Positions 26,516-34,597 of a stretch of DNA of 64,000 nucleotides are shown piece after piece. The stretch comes from Polaribacter cellanae (lineage in GTDB: Bacteria; Bacteroidota; Bacteroidia; Flavobacteriales; Flavobacteriaceae). The stretch is taken from NCBI RefSeq assembly GCF_017569185.1, contig NZ_CP071869.1, positions 1,230,001 through 1,294,000 on the forward strand, in the 5' to 3' direction. Below the pieces are notes generated by a model. That model was not told the origin of the DNA, did not search any database, and saw only the letters and a program-made list of their open reading frames with translations. Positions within the stretch are counted from its first letter, which is position 1; every line of letters starts with the position of its first letter. A program made the translations under genes and the position numbers.

Positions 26516-26696
26516 TTACTTTTTATTTTGATAGCAACTCTTCATTCCTCCCTTCATAAAAAAACGTGATGGATATTTAAATTTAATTCTTGTTGTAACT
26601 AAGCATTTTCTAAAACCAAATTTAATAGATTAAAGTATCAACTTAATAAAAAGTCTCCTATCTCTAAATTACAGGTTCGTCATTTTTATTTAAATT

Positions 26697-26730
26697 AAAA
26701 AGACCCTAAGCAAATACTTAAGGTCTTTTT
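26697..26730. terminator. Terminator after PID-CTERM gene
   Basis: AAAAGACC-C-TAAG and CTTAAGGTCTTTTT form a stem around CAAATA with A and T runs on both sides. On the minus strand it lies 28 bases beyond the end of the PID-CTERM gene, so it most likely serves that gene. Confidence 0.75.
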
Positions 26731-26757
26731 ATCTAACCAAACTTAGTATATAAAACA

Positions 26758-26946
26758 CTAACTACTACTATCTTTATATTTTTTTTTAACCCCATAAATA
26801 ATTCCCAAAGCAATTAAAAACCCAGAAAAACCATCGATTGGTAAACCTGGTGGAGGTGGTGGTGGCATTGGTGGTGGCACAACCTGCGCAAACCCTGTAA
26901 AGGGAAGCACTAATAAGGTTATTATTAAAATATTTTTAAAGCTCAT
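26758..26946 (-). CDS. PID-CTERM sorting-domain small protein
   Basis: 62 residues: a signal peptide (MSFKNILIITLLVLPFTGFA), a proline run (VVPPPMPPPPPPG), the Pro-Ile-Asp signature in LPIDGF, a hydrophobic segment (SGFLIALGIIYGV) and a basic KKKYK tail. This is the architecture of the PID-CTERM sorting signal found in Bacteroidota, thought to be processed by an exosortase-like enzyme. Here the protein is almost only the signal. No sorting enzyme is in the window. Confidence 0.75.
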   Translation of the reverse strand: MSFKNILIITLLVLPFTGFAQVVPPPMPPPPPPGLPIDGFSGFLIALGIIYGVKKKYKDSSS

Positions 26947-27013
26947 TTTATCTTATTCTCTCTTTTAAGACACATACGTAAAAAAAAGTCACATAGTTTT
27001 TTAAAATAAAAAA

Positions 27014-27143
27014 GAGGTTGTCTTAAAAGTAAATTTAGCTATCATTTTTAGCGAAGTTAAAAATATAAAACACTAAATTTCAATAAATAAAATTTCTACA
27101 TTACAATCGAAATGACAAATTCTAATACTTTTAAGACAGCCTC
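27014..27143. mobile_element. MITE-like element with 17-bp terminal inverted repeats
   Basis: GAGGTTGTCTTAAAAGT (27014-27030) and ACTTTTAAGACAGCCTC (27127-27143) are inverted repeats with one mismatch, bounding about 96 non-coding AT-rich bases. The size, inverted ends and lack of a gene fit a miniature inverted-repeat element. No target duplication is obvious. Its right end supplies part of the stop codon of the 27142-27414 gene. Confidence 0.65.
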
Positions 27144-27414
27144 ATTCTACGTATTTTCGAAGTGCAACTCTGTGTTCTGAGATACTTTTATCGTAATTTT
27201 TTACAACCAACTCCAATATTTCTGGCTCTTTTTTACCAATATCTTTCTTCCCAGAATATTTAGAAACATACAAGTTAAATTGTTCTTTTTCTTTTTCAAA
27301 AATTAAAAAATGGGTTTCATTTAATTCTGTAAAACTGATTTCATTTCCAGAAAACGAACCACTTTCGTCTTTAAAAAAGTTAGAAAACTCGTAATAATCT
27401 AAAATATTATTCAT
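27142..27414 (-). CDS. Hypothetical protein downstream of clpS
   Basis: 90 residues (MNNILDYYEFSNFFKDESGS...), acidic/basic mixed, no signal or membrane segment, no recognised family. It begins 3 bases after the clpS stop, so cotranscription is expected. The TGA stop (complement TCA, 27142-27144) overlaps the last two bases of the MITE-like element, suggesting that the original C-terminus was changed or cut by the insertion. Confidence 0.6.
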   Translation of the reverse strand: MNNILDYYEFSNFFKDESGSFSGNEISFTELNETHFLIFEKEKEQFNLYVSKYSGKKDIGKKEPEILELVVKNYDKSISEHRVALRKYVE

Positions 27415-27417
27415 TAT

Positions 27418-27693
27418 TTATACCAATTCTGCAGATAAACCTAATTGCAATAACTTAGAACATCTAGGCTCTAAATCTTTATATTCTCCAGACTTTACAG
27501 TACATTTTCCTTTATAGTGCACTAAAGTTGCACATTGTTCTGCTTGTTCTAAAGTATGCTCACAAACGTTTATCAAAGAATCGATTACATGATCGAATGT
27601 ATTAACATCATCGTTATGTAAAACGATTTCATGTTGAAATGTTTCTTGTTCTAAAACACTTACTTCTTCTTGATTTTTTTCTTTTGTACTCAT
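27418..27693 (-). CDS. clpS: ATP-dependent Clp protease adaptor ClpS
   Basis: 91 residues from ATG 27693; the earlier start at 27747 overlaps prmA and adds an unconserved leader. ClpS delivers N-degron substrates to ClpA/ClpC. The core VLHNDDVNTFDHVIDSLINV contains the conserved N-degron pocket motif, followed by EQCATLVHYKGKCTVKSG. A TATTTTTG box at 27698-27705 lies only 4 bases before the ATG, so a leaderless transcript is possible, although the gene may also be read from prmA. Confidence 0.92.
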   Translation of the reverse strand: MSTKEKNQEEVSVLEQETFQHEIVLHNDDVNTFDHVIDSLINVCEHTLEQAEQCATLVHYKGKCTVKSGEYKDLEPRCSKLLQLGLSAELV

Positions 27694-27716
27694 ATTGCAA
27701 AAATAAAAAAATTTAT

Positions 27717-28553
27717 TTACTCTTTTATGTATTTTAACGCAACCCAATTATTGCGTTCTATAGAGGTATCTAAAGTTAAACCGTATTTAGAAACTTCTGC
27801 ATCTATAATTGGAATATCTTCTTGATAAAATCCGCTTAACAATAAAATTCCTTTTTCGTTTAAACAATTTGTGTAGACTTTTATATCCATCAACAAAATA
27901 TTTCTGTTGATATTTGCAATAATTATATCGTACTTTTTATTGATTAACAAAGAGGAATCTCCTTTATAAACGGAAATATTACTACAATTATTACGTGCCA
28001 CATTTTCTAATGAATTTTCGTAACACCAATTATCAATATCTATTGCATCTAAGGGTTTTGCTCCTCTCATTTCAGCAAAAATTGCTAAAATTCCAGTTCC
28101 ACAACCCATGTCTAATACTTTTTTTTCTTGCAATTCTAATTGTAATAAGTGCAGAATCATCATATGAGTGGTTTCGTGATGCCCAGTTCCAAAACTCATT
28201 TTTGGCTCAATTACAATGTCGTATTTTAAATTTGGATTCTCGTGAAAAGGGGCACGAATACTTACCAAATTATTCACCTGAATTGCCTCGAAATTCTTTT
28301 CCCATTCTGCATTCCAATTGGTTTGCTCTACTTCTTTCTGATTGAATTCAATTGAAAACTCACCTGAATTCAATACAAAAATCGATGCTAAAATTTCAGC
28401 ATGCCAATCCGTTTTTTGAATATATGCAGTAACTCCAGTTGCTGTTTCCACAAAACTTTCGAAGCCTACATTCCCTAATTCTGCAATTAAGATTTCTGTA
28501 GCTGGTTCTTTTGGATTTACTGTAAAATTGTACTCAATATAAATGTTGTCCAT
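27717..28553 (-). CDS. prmA: Ribosomal protein L11 methyltransferase
   Basis: 278 residues from ATG 28553 (MDNIYIEYNFTVNPKEPATE). The longer frame to 28688 runs into repeats and the tpiA terminator, so it is rejected. SAM-binding motif I is KVLDMGCGTGILAIFAEMRG, preceded by PKMSFGTGHHETTHMMI, typical of PrmA. It trimethylates uL11. It lies upstream of clpS on the same strand. Confidence 0.92.
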   Translation of the reverse strand: MDNIYIEYNFTVNPKEPATEILIAELGNVGFESFVETATGVTAYIQKTDWHAEILASIFVLNSGEFSIEFNQKEVEQTNWNAEWEKNFEAIQVNNLVSIRAPFHENPNLKYDIVIEPKMSFGTGHHETTHMMILHLLQLELQEKKVLDMGCGTGILAIFAEMRGAKPLDAIDIDNWCYENSLENVARNNCSNISVYKGDSSLLINKKYDIIIANINRNILLMDIKVYTNCLNEKGILLLSGFYQEDIPIIDAEVSKYGLTLDTSIERNNWVALKYIKE

Positions 28554-28571
28554 AATTATTCTTCCTCTTGC

Positions 28572-28595
28572 AGAATTTCCTGAAACGGAAATTCT
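28572..28595. repeat. Short palindrome upstream of prmA
   Basis: AGAATTTCC (28572-28580) and GGAAATTCT (28587-28595) form a perfect 9-bp inverted repeat around TGAAAC. A second partial hairpin (CTCTCC-AAAG-GAAAGG) follows. It looks like an intergenic repeat rather than an operator. Confidence 0.5.
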
Positions 28596-28626
28596 GACCT
28601 CTCCAAAGGAAAGGTAAATTAAAAAA

Positions 28627-28645
28627 CCCGAAGTAAAACTTCGGG
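28627..28645 (-). terminator. Terminator after tpiA
   Basis: CCCGAAGT and ACTTCGGG form an 8-bp stem with a 3-base loop. On the minus strand it is followed by six T. It separates tpiA from prmA. Confidence 0.85.
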
Positions 28646-28718
28646 CAAATTCTAATAAAATATTGTTTTGCCTAAAAATTTCAGGCAAATTTATTGTTTT
28701 CTTTTGATTCTATAGCTA

Positions 28719-29477
28719 CTAAATAGCAGCAATAATTGCTGTAAAATCGTCTACGTGTAACGCTGCTCCACCAATTAAACCTCCATCTACATCTGGCTTA
28801 GAAAAAATTTCTTCTGCATTTGTTGGTTTTACACTTCCACCATATAAAATTGATACGTTCTTTGCTACTTTTGCATCGTATTTTTTCTCGATAATACTTC
28901 TAATAAAAGCATGCATTTCTTGGGCTTGTTCTGGACTTGCAGTTTCTCCTGTTCCAATTGCCCAAACTGGTTCGTATGCTAAAATAATGCTTTTCCAATC
29001 TTTTGCTTCTAAATGAAATAGTGCATTTTTTAGTTGGCTTTCTACCATTGCAAAATGATTATCGGTCTTTCTATCTTCTAACAATTCTCCAAAACAGAAA
29101 ATTGTTTCCATTCCTTTTTCTAAAACTGTATTTACTTTTTCTGCTAATTTCTCGTCTGTTTCACCAAAATAAGTTCTTCTTTCTGAGTGTCCTAAAATAA
29201 CCGTTTCTACACCAATTGCCTTTAACATGTCTCCAGAAATTTCTCCTGTGTAAGCGCCATTTGTGGCTTGGTGCATGTTTTGTGCAACCACTTCTATTTT
29301 AGAGTTTTTTGCTTTTTTAACTGCAGAAGAAAGGTTTACAAATGTTGGTGCAACAATTACTCTTGTGTTTTTAAGAGACATATTTTTAATTGATTTTTTT
29401 AAACTTTTAATCAATTTTTTAGTCTGTTCTTTATCGTTATTCATCTTCCAGTTTCCTGCTACAATCTTAGTTCTCAT
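28719..29477 (-). CDS. tpiA: Triosephosphate isomerase
   Basis: Interconverts dihydroxyacetone phosphate and glyceraldehyde-3-phosphate. 252 residues, standard length. Catalytic Lys in AGNWKMN, His in ILGHSERRTYFGE, Glu in LAYEPVWAIGTGE; phosphate-binding LYGGSVKP and DGGLIGGAAL near the C-terminus. It has its own terminator downstream. It is a probably essential gene within the region between the two IS110 copies. Confidence 0.97.
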   Translation of the reverse strand: MRTKIVAGNWKMNNDKEQTKKLIKSLKKSIKNMSLKNTRVIVAPTFVNLSSAVKKAKNSKIEVVAQNMHQATNGAYTGEISGDMLKAIGVETVILGHSERRTYFGETDEKLAEKVNTVLEKGMETIFCFGELLEDRKTDNHFAMVESQLKNALFHLEAKDWKSIILAYEPVWAIGTGETASPEQAQEMHAFIRSIIEKKYDAKVAKNVSILYGGSVKPTNAEEIFSKPDVDGGLIGGAALHVDDFTAIIAAI

Positions 29478-29596
29478 GTGTATAAATTTGGTTCTTTTTA
29501 CAGAGGTTTGTTATTAAATTCTAAGTGGTAAATTTAAGAAATCATCTTTAAAATAGTTCAGGAAATAAAAATAGTTACTAAAACGATTTATAAGGG

Positions 29597-30082
29597 TTAT
29601 TTTAAAGCTCCAAGGATATCTGGATCTGATGCTCTTGTGGCTTTAAATAACTTGATTTTTCCCTTTTCGTCTATGACTAAATACCTAGGAATCCAGCCTA
29701 AGTTTAAGAAATCTACGAATTCGCCATCTTTCATTCCTTTTCTTAGATTGTAATGTTCTCCTTTTATATTAAATCTTGTAATTCCGTTTTTCCATGCTCT
29801 TTTGCTTTTATCGACAGATAAAAATAAAAAAACAACCTCTGGGAATTCTTTTTGAAGATTTTTAACGCTTGGCAAATTTTTCATGCAATCTCCACACCAA
29901 GAAGCCCAAAGATCAATTAAAATCTTTTTTCCTTTGTATTTACTTAAAATTTCTAGAATAGAAATCTCTTCGTTAGATAATGTATATGCTTTGTCGTTTA
30001 AGGCCAATTTAGAAAACTCTGTAGGTTTTTCGAAAGTGCAACTAGACATTAAAATTATAAATAATAGAAGTGTTTTTTTCAT
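29597..30082 (-). CDS. TlpA-like thioredoxin-fold lipoprotein
   Basis: 161 residues. Lipoprotein signal MKKTLLLFIILMSSC (Cys 15), then a thioredoxin domain with the active-site WASWCGDC at about residues 62-69 and a cis-Pro region in LGWIPRYLVIDEKG. It is a periplasmic-facing thiol reductase of the TlpA/ResA type, maturing disulfides or reducing extracytoplasmic proteins. The redox motif is intact. It is transcribed divergently from pyrF. Confidence 0.85.
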   Translation of the reverse strand: MKKTLLLFIILMSSCTFEKPTEFSKLALNDKAYTLSNEEISILEILSKYKGKKILIDLWASWCGDCMKNLPSVKNLQKEFPEVVFLFLSVDKSKRAWKNGITRFNIKGEHYNLRKGMKDGEFVDFLNLGWIPRYLVIDEKGKIKLFKATRASDPDILGALK

Positions 30083-30156
30083 TATTGAATTAGAATAGTT
30101 TCAAAAAATTTGTCTTATTTACCCTTAAAAACTTACAAATTAAAAACGAATTTAAG

Positions 30157-30164
30157 TATTTTTG
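30157..30164 (+). promoter_or_regulatory. pyrF -7 box
   Basis: TATTTTTG is a full match to TAnnTTTG, ending 18 bases before the chosen ATG 30183. This supports the shorter pyrF start over the frame beginning at 30162, which would fall inside the promoter. Confidence 0.55.
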
Positions 30165-30182
30165 TGGAACTATATAAAAATT

Positions 30183-30995
30183 ATGACCACACAAGAATTA
30201 GTCGCTCAGATTCAAAAGAAAAAATCTTTTTTATGCATTGGTTTAGATGTAGATTTAGACAAGATTCCTCCTTATTTATTAAAGGAGGAAGATCCTATTT
30301 TTGCTTTTAATAAAGCAATTATAGATGCGACTCATCACCTTTGTGTTTCTTACAAACCAAACATTGCTTTTTATGAAGCTTATGGTTTAAAAGGATGGAA
30401 ATCTTTGGAAAAAACCATTAATTATCTAAATGAAAACTATCCAGAAATTTTTACAATTGCAGATGCAAAACGTGGCGATATTGGAAATACTTCCACGATG
30501 TATGCAAAAGCTTTTTTTAAGGATTTGGTCTTCGATTCTGTTACAGTTGCTCCTTACATGGGAAAAGATTCTGTGGAGCCTTTTTTAGCTTTTAAAGATA
30601 AACATACCATTATGTTAGCCTTAACTTCCAATGAAGGTGCTTTCGATTTTCAAACAAAACAGATTGATGATAAGGAATTATACAAACACGTTTTAGAAAC
30701 TTCTAAATCTTGGAAAAATGCTAAAAACCTAATGTACGTTGTAGGTGCTACAAAAGCTGAATATTTTAAGGAAATTAGAAAAATAGTTCCCGATTCTTTT
30801 TTATTAGTTCCTGGTGTTGGTGCACAAGGAGGAAATTTGCAAGAGGTTTGTAAATATGGACTTTCAAAAAATATTGGTTTGTTAATTAATTCTTCTCGAG
30901 GAATTATTTATGCTTCTAAAGAGCCTAATTTTGCTGAAGAGGCTGCTAAAAAAGCATTAGAATTACAAGTTCAAATGGCTGCTGTTTTAAATTAA
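30183..30995 (+). CDS. pyrF: Orotidine 5'-phosphate decarboxylase
   Basis: Makes UMP from OMP in pyrimidine synthesis. 270 residues of the longer subfamily (PyrF type 2). [12 protein letters not shown] holds the first Asp, and [15 protein letters not shown] carries the catalytic Asp-Lys-Asp. [10 protein letters not shown] and [11 protein letters not shown] bind phosphate. The start is ATG 30183, just after a TATTTTTG box. The stop is 4 bases from the next gene, which is likely cotranscribed. Confidence 0.95.
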   Translation: MTTQELVAQIQKKKSFLCIGLDVDLDKIPPYLLKEEDPIFAFNKAIIDATHHLCVSYKPNIAFYEAYGLKGWKSLEKTINYLNENYPEIFTIADAKRGDIGNTSTMYAKAFFKDLVFDSVTVAPYMGKDSVEPFLAFKDKHTIMLALTSNEGAFDFQTKQIDDKELYKHVLETSKSWKNAKNLMYVVGATKAEYFKEIRKIVPDSFLLVPGVGAQGGNLQEVCKYGLSKNIGLLINSSRGIIYASKEPNFAEEAAKKALELQVQMAAVLN

Positions 30996-30999
30996 TTCT

Positions 31000-31782
31000 A
31001 TGAATTTTAAAGACCAAATAAACAATGTTTTTGAATTAAAAAAAACGCCAAAACGTATTATTTCTTTAGTACCAAGCCAAACAGAATTATTAGTCGATTT
31101 AGGCTTGGAAAATTGTATTGTAGGAGTCACTAAATTTTGTGTGCATCCAAAAAATATTAGAAAAACAACAACTGTTGTTGGTGGAACAAAAACAATACAT
31201 ATTGATAAAATAAAAGCATTAAAACCAGATATTATTCTTTGTAATAAGGAAGAAAACACCAAAGAAATTGTTGAAATCTGTCAAAAAATTGCGCCAACTC
31301 ATGTTTCAGATATTTATACAATTAACGATTCTATTGAAGTAATTAAACAATATGGAGCCATTTTTTCAAAACAAAAAGAAGCCCAAAATTTAGTTTTAAA
31401 ACTACATGCAATTCTTGAAGATTTTAATCAATTTATAAAAAACAAACCCACTTTAAAAGTTATTTATTTTATTTGGAAAAATCCTTGGATGATTGCTGGA
31501 AATACTACGTTTATCAATTATTTGTTGGCATTAAATAATTTTAAAAACGTGTATGAGAATCTACCAAGATACCCAGAAATTACCATAGAAAATTTAAAGG
31601 AGTCTGATTTAATTCTACTTTCTTCTGAGCCTTATCCTTTTAAAGATAAACATATTGTAGAAATTAAAAAATATGCTAAAAACGCTAAAATTATTTTAGT
31701 GGATGGCGAATATTTTTCTTGGTATGGAAGTAGACTTTTAAAAGCCTTTGATTATTTTAAAGAATTACGAAAGCGAATGTAA
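31000..31782 (+). CDS. Helical-backbone metal/cobalamin-binding protein, no signal peptide
   Basis: 260 residues of the BtuF/FepB-like class III binding-protein fold: PKRIISLVPSQTELLVDLGL, VGVTKFCVHP, and IKALKPDIILCNKEENTKE. Such proteins normally carry a signal peptide and serve an ABC importer; this one starts directly with the domain, so it is predicted cytoplasmic, and no permease or ATPase is nearby. It follows pyrF by 4 bases. It could bind a corrinoid or metal chelate inside the cell. The ligand is unknown. Confidence 0.8.
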   Translation: MNFKDQINNVFELKKTPKRIISLVPSQTELLVDLGLENCIVGVTKFCVHPKNIRKTTTVVGGTKTIHIDKIKALKPDIILCNKEENTKEIVEICQKIAPTHVSDIYTINDSIEVIKQYGAIFSKQKEAQNLVLKLHAILEDFNQFIKNKPTLKVIYFIWKNPWMIAGNTTFINYLLALNNFKNVYENLPRYPEITIENLKESDLILLSSEPYPFKDKHIVEIKKYAKNAKIILVDGEYFSWYGSRLLKAFDYFKELRKRM

Positions 31783-31962
31783 GACTTCTCTATCTAAATA
31801 ACTTACTCTGTTTATTTTATCTAAAATTTTCATCGCTTTAAAAGCTGCAAAATCACTTTTCGATTCATCTATATATTTATAGTCGTTAGACTTTTCTAAT
31901 AACTTGCTGTACCTATCTTCTAAGTGCTTTCTGTAAGTTTGTAATTGGTTAATTCGTGACAT
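31765..31962 (-). CDS. Conserved small helical protein
   Basis: 65 residues (MSRINQLQTYRKHLEDRYSK, then LLEKSNDYKYIDESKSDFAA...), charged and helical, with no cysteine or membrane segment. Its end overlaps the end of the convergent 31000 gene by 18 bases. The composition looks like a real coding sequence and not a shadow. Function unknown. Confidence 0.6.
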   Translation of the reverse strand: MSRINQLQTYRKHLEDRYSKLLEKSNDYKYIDESKSDFAAFKAMKILDKINRVSYLDREVLHSLS

Positions 31963-32027
31963 TATATTTTTTTTTTGGAGACTTAAATATAACGAATATT
32001 TCCTTCAAAAATAAAAAACAGCTATAA

Positions 32028-32738
32028 TTATTTATTATCTTGCAACGCAAAAACTTGCTTTAACAAAGCTGTATTTCTTAAACCAACCTTTTCACGGATT
32101 CCTTTTTCCTCTACTTCAATCATCGTAAAGACTCCTTTTAAAGCTTCTTCTGTAACATATTGGGTTAAATCTGGGTTTACTTTACTTACAAAAGGAATAG
32201 AATTATAACGAGAAATTAAGTTATTCCAAATTTTATCTGCGCCAACTTTAGCAAAAGATTTATTTATAACTGGACTAAAACTTGCAAATAAATTCTGCGA
32301 AGTTTTTGTTTTTAAATAAGTAGTTGCCGCATTTTGGTCTCCTAATAAAATGTCTTTGGCATCTGCAAACGTAATTTCTTTAACTGCGTTTACAAAAATT
32401 GGCGTTGCCGTTTTTACGGCATCTTCTGCAGCCCTATTTAAAACTTTAATGCCTTCGTCTGCTAAATTACTTAAACCTATTTTACGTAAACCTTTGTCTA
32501 CAGCTTGTAATTCTTTAGGTAAAACTATTTTTACTAATTCGTTTCTATAAAAACCATCTTTAGAAGTTAATTTCGAAACCTGATTTTTAATTCCATTATC
32601 CAATGCCTGTTTTAATCCTTTACCTATTTGTTCTTGGCTTAAACCACCTCCATTTGGTAAATTATTTACAACATTTTGCAATTCTGCACATCCTACAAAG
32701 TTAATTGCTACTAATAAAACTAAAATTCTCTTTATCAT
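32028..32738 (-). CDS. DUF4197 lipoprotein
   Basis: 236 residues. Lipoprotein signal MIKRILVLLVAINFVGC (Cys 17). The mature part is the all-helical DUF4197 domain: GLSQEQIGKGLKQALDNGIK, ELVKIVLPKELQAVDKGLRK and DGFYRNE are typical. Family members are found widely in Gram-negatives; their role is unknown. It is monocistronic as far as visible. Confidence 0.85.
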   Translation of the reverse strand: MIKRILVLLVAINFVGCAELQNVVNNLPNGGGLSQEQIGKGLKQALDNGIKNQVSKLTSKDGFYRNELVKIVLPKELQAVDKGLRKIGLSNLADEGIKVLNRAAEDAVKTATPIFVNAVKEITFADAKDILLGDQNAATTYLKTKTSQNLFASFSPVINKSFAKVGADKIWNNLISRYNSIPFVSKVNPDLTQYVTEEALKGVFTMIEVEEKGIREKVGLRNTALLKQVFALQDNK

Positions 32739-32789
32739 CTTTTCTAAATTATTTACTATTAAGAAACTTCTTTTAACTAAAAGTCACTT

Positions 32790-32954
32790 TTATTTAAAAC
32801 TATCGGTTTTTTTATCATATCCATAAGGGCAGTGTTTGCAACCGCTTTTACAGCAATACCCTCTTTTTAAATGGAATTTTTCTGTAAAAACTTTGTAACC
32901 TTGTTCGTTCAAGTAAAAATCTCCCTCCTCTAAAGGTAGTATTTTATTGTACAT
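32790..32954 (-). CDS. DUF5522 small Cys-rich protein
   Basis: 54 residues from ATG 32954: MYNKILPLEEGDFYLNEQGY, KVFTEKFHLKRGYCCKSGCK, then HCPYGYDKKT and a short tail. The CC-x3-C-x2-CPY arrangement is the DUF5522 signature and could bind a metal. Family proteins are small, soluble and common in Bacteroidota; the function is unknown. It lies between two lipoprotein genes on the same strand. Confidence 0.8.
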   Translation of the reverse strand: MYNKILPLEEGDFYLNEQGYKVFTEKFHLKRGYCCKSGCKHCPYGYDKKTDSFK

Positions 32955-33001
32955 TATAATTAACTTGTTATTGCAAAAGTAAAACTTTAATCCATAAAAA
33001 A

Positions 33002-33019
33002 AGCGTTCTTAAGAACGCT
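33002..33019 (-). terminator. Terminator after the DUF4136 gene
   Basis: AGCGTTCTTAAGAACGCT is a perfect 18-base palindrome followed on the minus strand by seven T, 5 bases after the stop of the DUF4136 gene. Confidence 0.8.
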
Positions 33020-33024
33020 AATTT

Positions 33025-33570
33025 TTACTTTTTCTCTTTTCCTGGAGGAAATTTAGAAACAATTTCCTTCACAAACTCTTTAATTCTGGCTTCTTTTTTC
33101 TCTCTGTTGCTCATTTTTAAAGCACCTGTTCCAACACCCTGCCAAACCAATTCTTTCCTATCTTTATCTATAAAATCGATAAATAAAGTCCCTTCTGTAT
33201 ATTGCGAAACATTTACATTATTATTCATTCCATTCCACATCCAAGGGTTCCAGCCCCAGCCAAAACCATAACCAAAATTATTCTGAGATACATTTACTTT
33301 TTCTCTCGATTTTGTAAAAATACTTACCAACATATCTGGGTTTTCAGATTTTGTAAAACCTAAAGCGAGCAACTCAGACTCTATTGCACGTAAAATTCTT
33401 TTTTTATCTAGATCAGAAATTTCTGCTTTATCGATTCCTGTTTTATAAAATGCAAAGGTTTTGTATTTAGAAAAATTTACTTTAGAATCGTAATCTGTAG
33501 CTACTTTTATGGAGCTACAAGAAGACAGTACAACCGCAAAAATTAAAATAAAAAGTTTTAATAATTTCAT
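33025..33570 (-). CDS. DUF4136 lipoprotein
   Basis: 181 residues. Lipobox in LFILIFAVVLSSCSS (Cys 19). DUF4136 features: VATDYDSKVNFSKYKTFAFY near the N-terminus, NPDMLVSIFTKSREKVNV, a Gly/Trp/Asn-rich stretch (GYGFGWGWNPWMWNG), then GTLFIDFIDKDRKELVWQGV and GTGAL. Probably anchored in the outer membrane or cell envelope. Function unknown. The strong downstream hairpin ends the transcript. Confidence 0.88.
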   Translation of the reverse strand: MKLLKLFILIFAVVLSSCSSIKVATDYDSKVNFSKYKTFAFYKTGIDKAEISDLDKKRILRAIESELLALGFTKSENPDMLVSIFTKSREKVNVSQNNFGYGFGWGWNPWMWNGMNNNVNVSQYTEGTLFIDFIDKDRKELVWQGVGTGALKMSNREKKEARIKEFVKEIVSKFPPGKEKK

Positions 33571-33810
33571 AAGAGTATATTTTTTAATTGCCGATTATAA
33601 TTTGGAAATTCAGTTCATTTCATTCCAAATTAACACCAGTTTTTATTAATTTAGTACTACTTATTAAATACAATCAATAAATATGCCAAACCTTTTTTTA
33701 AGTACGATTTTATTTTCGAGACACGTAGTTTCAAGAAGTTTTTTTAGGAAAAAAATTCTTTTTATTTTTTTGTAAGATGTAAAGCATTAAATTAAAAAAA
33801 TAGCAAAGTT

Positions 33811-34092
33811 TTACTTTTTAGAAATCAAAAGTCTAATGTCTACTACAGGAGGTTGCTGTTCTATATTTATTTTTCGAGCCAACACTTGCCAAAATCCATT
33901 TTCAGGAATTGTAATTGTTGTTTTATAATCGGTAACTTTTAGAACAAAAAAAGGGACTTTAGATTTATTATATGAAAAACAATGAAGATCGTTTTTTTTT
34001 ATCAACTCCAAATAATATTCTTTATAATTCCAGTTTATTTCTATTTTTTTTCCCTTATTTAATTTCCCCAAATTTTTTATTAAAAATGCCAT
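33811..34092 (-). CDS. Hypothetical protein, weakly DUF1883-like
   Basis: 93 residues. The beginning (FLIKNLGKLNKGKKIEINW) and the PFFVLKVTDYKTTITIPENG segment recall the DUF1883 pattern (LGxLxKGD...; PVxxxxPxxGxW), but several family-typical residues are missing. No signal peptide. The start is preceded by unusual poly-G/poly-C tracts. Function unknown. Confidence 0.55.
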   Translation of the reverse strand: MAFLIKNLGKLNKGKKIEINWNYKEYYLELIKKNDLHCFSYNKSKVPFFVLKVTDYKTTITIPENGFWQVLARKINIEQQPPVVDIRLLISKK

Positions 34093-34184
34093 TCCTATTT
34101 TTTTGTTAAGAAATTGAAAATTACTTGTATACCCTAAATGTTATAAACATATCAAAAAAACTTAGTTACAAATTTTAGAAAAAA

Positions 34185-34251
34185 GGGGGGTGGGGGGACT
34201 TCTTCTGAAAAAAACATAATAAAACCATTGATTTTAAATAGACACCCCCCC
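34185..34251. repeat. Poly-G and poly-C tracts
   Basis: GGGGGGTGGGGGG at 34185-34197 and CCCCCCC at 34245-34251 stand out in otherwise AT-rich DNA. They could pair as a long hairpin, form a G-quadruplex or be slippage-prone. They lie 93-160 bases upstream of the 33811-34092 start. Confidence 0.75.
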
Positions 34252-34317
34252 TATAATAATTACTTCCAATAATTAAGTTTTTTAAAAACAAAAAAAAGAC
34301 TAACAAACTGCAGTAGT

Positions 34318-34343
34318 GTATTATTATTATTATTATTATTATA
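34318..34343. repeat. TTA trinucleotide microsatellite
   Basis: About eight tandem TTA units, ending just inside the 3' end of the 34339-34527 frame. Such tracts are prone to slipped-strand change, and here this could alter the stop region of the small gene. Confidence 0.8.
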
Positions 34344-34527
34344 CTTTTTTTTGTTTGTGTTTAATTTGTCTTCTAATTTTATAAGGAATTCCAATAAAAA
34401 GAAAAAAAAGATATTTAGATTCACAATTATAACATTTATAAGCTTTGCTATATGGAACTATTTTAAAATACCACTTCCTGCGAATTCTTGTTTGTAAATT
34501 AGTATTATAGCAAAATAGACATTTCAT
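34339..34527 (-). CDS. Small zinc-ribbon-like protein
   Basis: 62 residues with two CxxC knuckles: MKCLFCYNTN at the N-terminus and YKCYNCESKY near residue 32, spaced as in a zinc ribbon, followed by a hydrophobic stretch (LFFLFIGIP) and a basic tail. A minus-strand upstream block (34598-34648) is shared with the T9SS cargo gene at 42855, which supports it being expressed. Function unknown. Confidence 0.55.
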   Translation of the reverse strand: MKCLFCYNTNLQTRIRRKWYFKIVPYSKAYKCYNCESKYLFFLFIGIPYKIRRQIKHKQKKV

Positions 34528-34597
34528 TTTTAAAATTTTTATTGCACGTTTCTTCTGTTTTCTCTTAGTTTTCCTAATAAATTATGTTTGATACTGT

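Noticed and set aside
27747..28688. Longer N-terminal starts for clpS (27747) and prmA (28688)
   Set aside because: The clpS extension overlaps prmA and is unconserved. The prmA extension translates the palindrome and the tpiA terminator.
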